Below, one piece after another: positions 59,721-64,000 of a stretch of DNA of 64,000 nt. This DNA is from Eulemur rufifrons. Its lineage: Eukaryota; Chordata; Mammalia; Primates; Lemuridae. The stretch lies in NCBI RefSeq assembly GCF_041146395.1, contig NC_090999.1, forward strand, positions 69,817,001-69,881,000, given 5' to 3'. The translations under genes and the position numbers were made by a program. Under the pieces are notes generated by a model. It did not search any database. It worked only from the letters and a program-made list of their open reading frames with translations, and was not told where the DNA came from. The first letter of the stretch is position 1. Every line of letters starts with the position of its first letter.

Positions 59721-61149
59721 ATTGAAGCCATAAGAGTAAATTAAATTATATATGGAGTTAAAAGAGCCCAGAAAAATCAAAGAGGCACATCATTTAAGTA
59801 GAGGAACAGTCAAAGAAAAGAAACAGCATGTAGAGGTGTAGTAAAGAGAATGAAAAGGCATAGTCAAGTCTGTAGTGGGAAAACTGGGATAATCAGGGAT
59901 GGCAGTTTGGAAATTAAAAGGGTATTATGAGGAAAGATCTTTTTGTGGAACCAAAGGGAAGAAGTAAGCAGTAAATGTTGATTATATTTTCTTCAAGTTT
60001 GGCAGAGACTGACAGGATGGTAGTACAAAGAGGAATCATTTCATTTATGATGATAAAATTTAAAGAAATTTGCTGCCCTAGAAGAAGAAAATTAAACGGA
60101 GAACCATAGTGAACATACAAAAAGACAGGGCAGGATATTAGATTGTTTATTGTTAAGATTATAGGCTAAAGTGATACAAAAAGGAGACACACAATTATAG
60201 TGGCTTAAATAAAAGAGAACTTGATTTCTCTTTCACAAAAATACACCATGGGGAAGTGGCCAGGCTTGAGTGGGCAACCCTGCCATTCTCAAGATGTGGC
60301 TTCCATTTATGGGTCCAAGGTGGCAATTGTAACTCTCCTTATCTCGCAATCAGTGAGGAAGGATCTGGAACAGTTTATAAGCAAGGCTCAGAAATGGCAC
60401 TCATCACTTCCCTTTCATTCCCATGCTACTCATCACAGGACCTCTGAGGATTAGCAAAATCATTGTATTATAATTGATGCAATTCTTGAACACATCTTGT
60501 GGTAGATGTCTATGACTGCCAAATGCAGCCACTGAGATTCTGGCAGTTCACTCGTCTGCTAGGTTATTATTCAGTGCCTTTGAGAACCTATCCTGGACAG
60601 AGATCCTTTCAAAATGGCTCCAGGTAGCATCATCCCTTTAAGTCTACATCAAATCCACAGAATATGTGAATGTTTTCTTTGGTTACAGTAGAAGCATGAA
60701 ATGCTCCCGGTGCAGCCTTAGTCTTTACTTGGCTGGCTGTGACCAGTATAGCAGCAGTTCTCCAACCAGGTCCTAGACTTCGCAAATTCCAGAGGATGGA
60801 TATTTCCAGTGGTCCCTGAAACTATTGTACTTGATCTTCAATTTTCAAACCACTTTAGGAGAGCTAAACCTTTACTAAGAAAAGGGGGTATTATCTGAAA
60901 CTTTTTCACTTTAGTAGATAAAATGGAAATATGAAGAACCCCATTTTAGCATCCTTTTGAAATAGTATATATTAAATAAAATAAAGTAATTTATAATAGT
61001 TATGTGACTTCAAAATGGCAGAGTGTGAAGGACAAAGGACATTTGAAGTGTGATAATTTCCCAGCTTTACATATTGAAGAGAGAAATGGAAAACAGTGCC
61101 CAAAGTATGCATGTTCATAATATGAGATTAAATTATGTTAGAAAATGTT
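59721..61149. other. Unassigned DNA
   Basis: The interval 60180-60450 ('tagtggcttaaataaaagag' onward) resembles a known mammalian interspersed repeat but I cannot name it. The rest shows nothing I can support. Confidence 0.4.
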
Positions 61150-61498
61150 GGCTGGGCACAGTGGCTCACACCTATAATCCTAGCATTCTGGAAGGCTGAG
61201 GCAGGAGGATCGTAGGAGGTCAGGAGTTCTGGACCAACTTGAGCAAGAGTGAGACCCGTCTCTACTAAAAATAGAAAGAAATTAGCTGGACAACTAAAAA
61301 TATGTAGAAAAAGTTAGCTGGACATGGTGGCACATGCCTGTAGTCCCAGCTACTCAGGAAGCTGAGGCAGAAGGATTGCTTGAGGCCAGGAGTTTGAGGT
61401 TGCTATGAGCTAGGCTGATGCCATGGCACTCTAGCCTGGACAACAGGGCACAACTCTGTCTCAAAAAAAAAAAAAAAAAGAAAGAAAGAAAAGAAAAA
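61150..61498 (+). mobile_element. Strepsirrhine Alu, dimeric, diverged
   Basis: Starts 'ggctgggcacagtggctcac', has the linker 'ggacaactaaaa' and 'gctaggctgatgccatggca', and ends in a poly(A) with (GAAA)n growth. A short duplication 'aaaatgtt' is at 61142-61149 and 61499-61506. Confidence 0.95.
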
Positions 61499-61506
61499 AA
61501 AATGTT

Positions 61507-63414
61507 AATAGGACCTCTAGGTAAATTTAACAAAAGATGTATGATTTTCAAATAACTGCTTAGTATTATGCAAGAATAATCAAGAACAAAACAAAACAAA
61601 TATATTCAATTAAGATCACATTTGGATAATATGATAACAGTAATAACACATGAATTTAGGAAGCATTTTACATATATATATTAGGTTCACTAGTTTATAG
61701 ATGAGAGAATTAAGCTTATAAACGGTAAGAAATTTCTTCAAGAACATATGACAAGCAGGAAATATTTAAACTCCCATATTAAAAGAAGGGTTTAAATAAT
61801 TTCATTTATGATTCACAAATTCTTGGAATTCATGAAAATTCAAAGACATATAAAAAATGTTCATGAATTATTTCTAAATAACTTAATTAAATTCAGAATT
61901 AGAAATATTTCAAATTTAAGACAAGCTAAGTAGTTTATTTTAGTTTGAAATAAAAGATAATTCTCATTGAGACATCTCTCAAACTTCAATCAAGTAGACT
62001 GAATAAATATATACTGAGAATATTTGATTAGTAAAATGCTTGTACCTATATTTATACATATATAAGCTTATAACTTATTTATATATGTTTGTATATATTT
62101 TATAAACAATCCTCATGTATATGGATTTCTATTAAAATTTTATTTATTTTATAATCATAACATAAAATAGACCTTTATATAATTTACAGAAGAATAATTT
62201 CTATAAGCCCCCTTTGACCACAGTGAAATAATAATGTTGTTTATTAACAAGAAATGGCAAAAGGAAAGAAAACAAACAAATAAATCAAAAACTTTATTTA
62301 AACCTTCTGAATAATTATTTGGCCAAAGAGGAGTTAAAAATTACAAGCACAGAATCTTTAGAAAATAATTCATCTTAGAACCCTAAAAATGTTAACTCCC
62401 AAATAAGACAAGATTTAAATGTGTTAATAATGCTATGAGAAAATTTTAATAAAGGATAATGAATTTAAAAAGGAATAAAAGGGAAATATAGAGACAAAAG
62501 AAGAAACCAACACAAAAGTAAAACATATTATTATGACTGTTATTAACATTTTCTAGTGAATTCTAGCAAATGGTTTAGGACATGTCATAAAAGCATACAT
62601 ATTGAAAAAGAGAAAACTTATGAAAATTATGGTTTATAGATGATGTAATATTTTAGGGATAAATAACAGAGAACTAAACAGCTACAAATAATCAAGTAGT
62701 TAAATACATTCACAGACACAAAATCAAACTCTATCAACTAAAATACAAAAGGAGGACATATTTATATATATTGGTGTTCACTCTTATTAACAATTAACAT
62801 ACACAAATTAATACTAAAGATGTAATTTTGTTAATTAATTAAGATACATTTTGTAAACAGCATATCAATTTAGGTACTCTGGTAAAAGGATAAATTGCCA
62901 AAACTTTTCTTAGATTACACTTTATATATTGGTCTTCAGAGAGTTAAATATGTTCATCCCATTTCAATTCAAAATTCTGTTTTTTAGGGAAGTATGTTCA
63001 GAAATAATCAGTAATGATGAAAATAATTGTAGATATAAAATGCTGAAAGAAATGGTTGTAATAGCATAAAATGTATAAGCTATATATAAAATAAATTATC
63101 CAGGCTAAATATTTAGTGCCAAAATATGATAACTATAAAATTTAAATAAAAATGAATTATCAAATTTTGTTAAAATGTGGTGTAAACAATTTATCTTTGC
63201 TATCACTACTGCTTCTCAAACATATACACAGACCAATACAATAAGTTATACTTATAAACAAATAAAAACAAGTTAATCATGAATATACGTGAAAATTTCA
63301 GGCCTACATATTTCCATTACTCTGAAGTTGTTTTACTTCATTTATTATAGTAATTTTTACCCTTTAACAAAATATATATTAATAACTTATTTACTTATTG
63401 TGCATATAGATGTT
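61507..63414. other. Unassigned AT-rich DNA
   Basis: Very AT-rich. A weak reversed MIR-like match lies at about 61640-61760 ('agatgagagaattaagctta'). Nothing else is supported. Confidence 0.45.
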
Positions 63415-63525
63415 TTTCCTGTCTTGCTAGAAGGTAAGTTTCATGATGGCTGGAATCTGTCTGCTTTATTCACAGCTATAGCCAACAAAGCCAACAATAG
63501 TACCTGTCACACAGTTGACTGAAAA
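63415..63525 (+). mobile_element. L2 LINE 3' end
   Basis: 'tgctagaaggtaagtttcat', 'gatggctggaatctgtctgc' and 'aatagtacctgtcacacagt' follow the conserved L2 3' terminus. Confidence 0.55.
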
Positions 63526-63571
63526 AATATTAATATGTTACTACTGGCTCTTCATTGGTATAGATTAGAGC

Positions 63572-64000
63572 TTTTTCTTTCTTTTCCTTTTTTTTTGTTT
63601 TTTTTTTTTTGTTTGTTTGTTTTTCAGCTCATTAAGGGGGTACAAAAGATCAGGCTATATACATTGCCCATGCCTCCCCATCCCCCCGAGTCTGAGCTTT
63701 AGTTATGTCCATTTCCTAGACAGTGCACATCACTCTCATCATATAGGTGTGCACTCCTCCCCTCCCCCCACCCCATCCCCCCCAGAGAGAACTTCAAACG
63801 TGTCCATTCCCCAGGCAGTGCGCAACGCACTCATCAAGTAGGTATACACCCATCCCTTCCACCCAGCCCCGACCTCTGTCCAATACCCAATTGGTGTGAA
63901 TCCCAAATGTGCACTCAGGGAAACCAGTTTGCTGGTGAGTACATGTGGTGCTTGTTTTTCCATTCTTGGGATATTTCACTTAATAGAATGGGTTCCAGCT
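63572..64000 (-). mobile_element. L1 3' end with duplicated 3' UTR, cut by window edge
   Basis: T-rich run, then 'cagctcattaagggggtac', the strepsirrhine L1 3' UTR and the end of ORF2 to the window edge ('agaatgggttccagct'). The 3' UTR carries a direct duplication at 63677-63866. Its 5' boundary lies outside the window. Confidence 0.92.
63677..63866. repeat. 95-bp direct duplication in L1 3' UTR
   Basis: Unit 1 is 63677-63771 and unit 2 is 63772-63866, aligned at a constant offset of 95 bp without gaps ('gtccattt'/'gtccattc', 'cagtgcacat'/'cagtgcgcaa', 'ctcatcatataggt'/'ctcatcaagtaggt'). The units differ at many positions. The other L1 copies in the window with this part have one unit. Confidence 0.88.

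Overview
This window looks like nuclear DNA from a strepsirrhine primate, most likely a lemur. The best evidence is five dimeric Alu copies of the strepsirrhine type (a linker reading 'ggacaactaaaa' between the monomers and 'gctaggctgacgccacggcac' near the 3' end, differing slightly between copies) and six L1 3' ends that share one 3' UTR, '...tgtacccccataat', with a G-rich tract. The species cannot be named from the sequence alone.

No protein-coding gene could be supported. The DNA is AT-rich, and every open frame is short or lies inside a repeat, so the window is best read as a gene desert or the inside of a very long intron. The content is a layered record of transposable elements. The oldest are MIR and L2 fragments and L1M pieces (13.7-14.4, 36.2-39.3 and 46.5-47.5 kb). 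Then come ERVL and MaLR LTRs (3.3, 29.7, 41.5, 42.4 and 52.8 kb), LTRs that look ERV1-like (26.6, 30.4, 57.7 and perhaps 59.2 kb), a MER2 DNA transposon (56.4 kb) and a mariner (21.1-23.1 kb). The youngest are the strepsirrhine L1s and Alus, several with clear target-site duplications.

Four places stand out. At 20.97-23.15 kb a MIR is split by a complete mariner with both inverted repeats and a TA duplication, and the mariner is split by a 5'-truncated L1 with its own duplication. At 49.99-52.75 kb a GC-rich L1 5' UTR carries an eight-copy 30-bp minisatellite, runs into a decayed ORF1, lacks ORF2, and is itself interrupted by an antisense L1. At 17.88 kb lies the first ~54 nt of U2 snRNA between 18-bp direct repeats with no poly(A) tail. 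At 63.57-64.0 kb an L1 3' end has a 95-bp internal duplication in its 3' UTR.

Family names rest on recognition of consensus features without a database search. Boundaries without a target-site duplication are approximate. Stretches listed as unassigned were read and showed no feature I could support.
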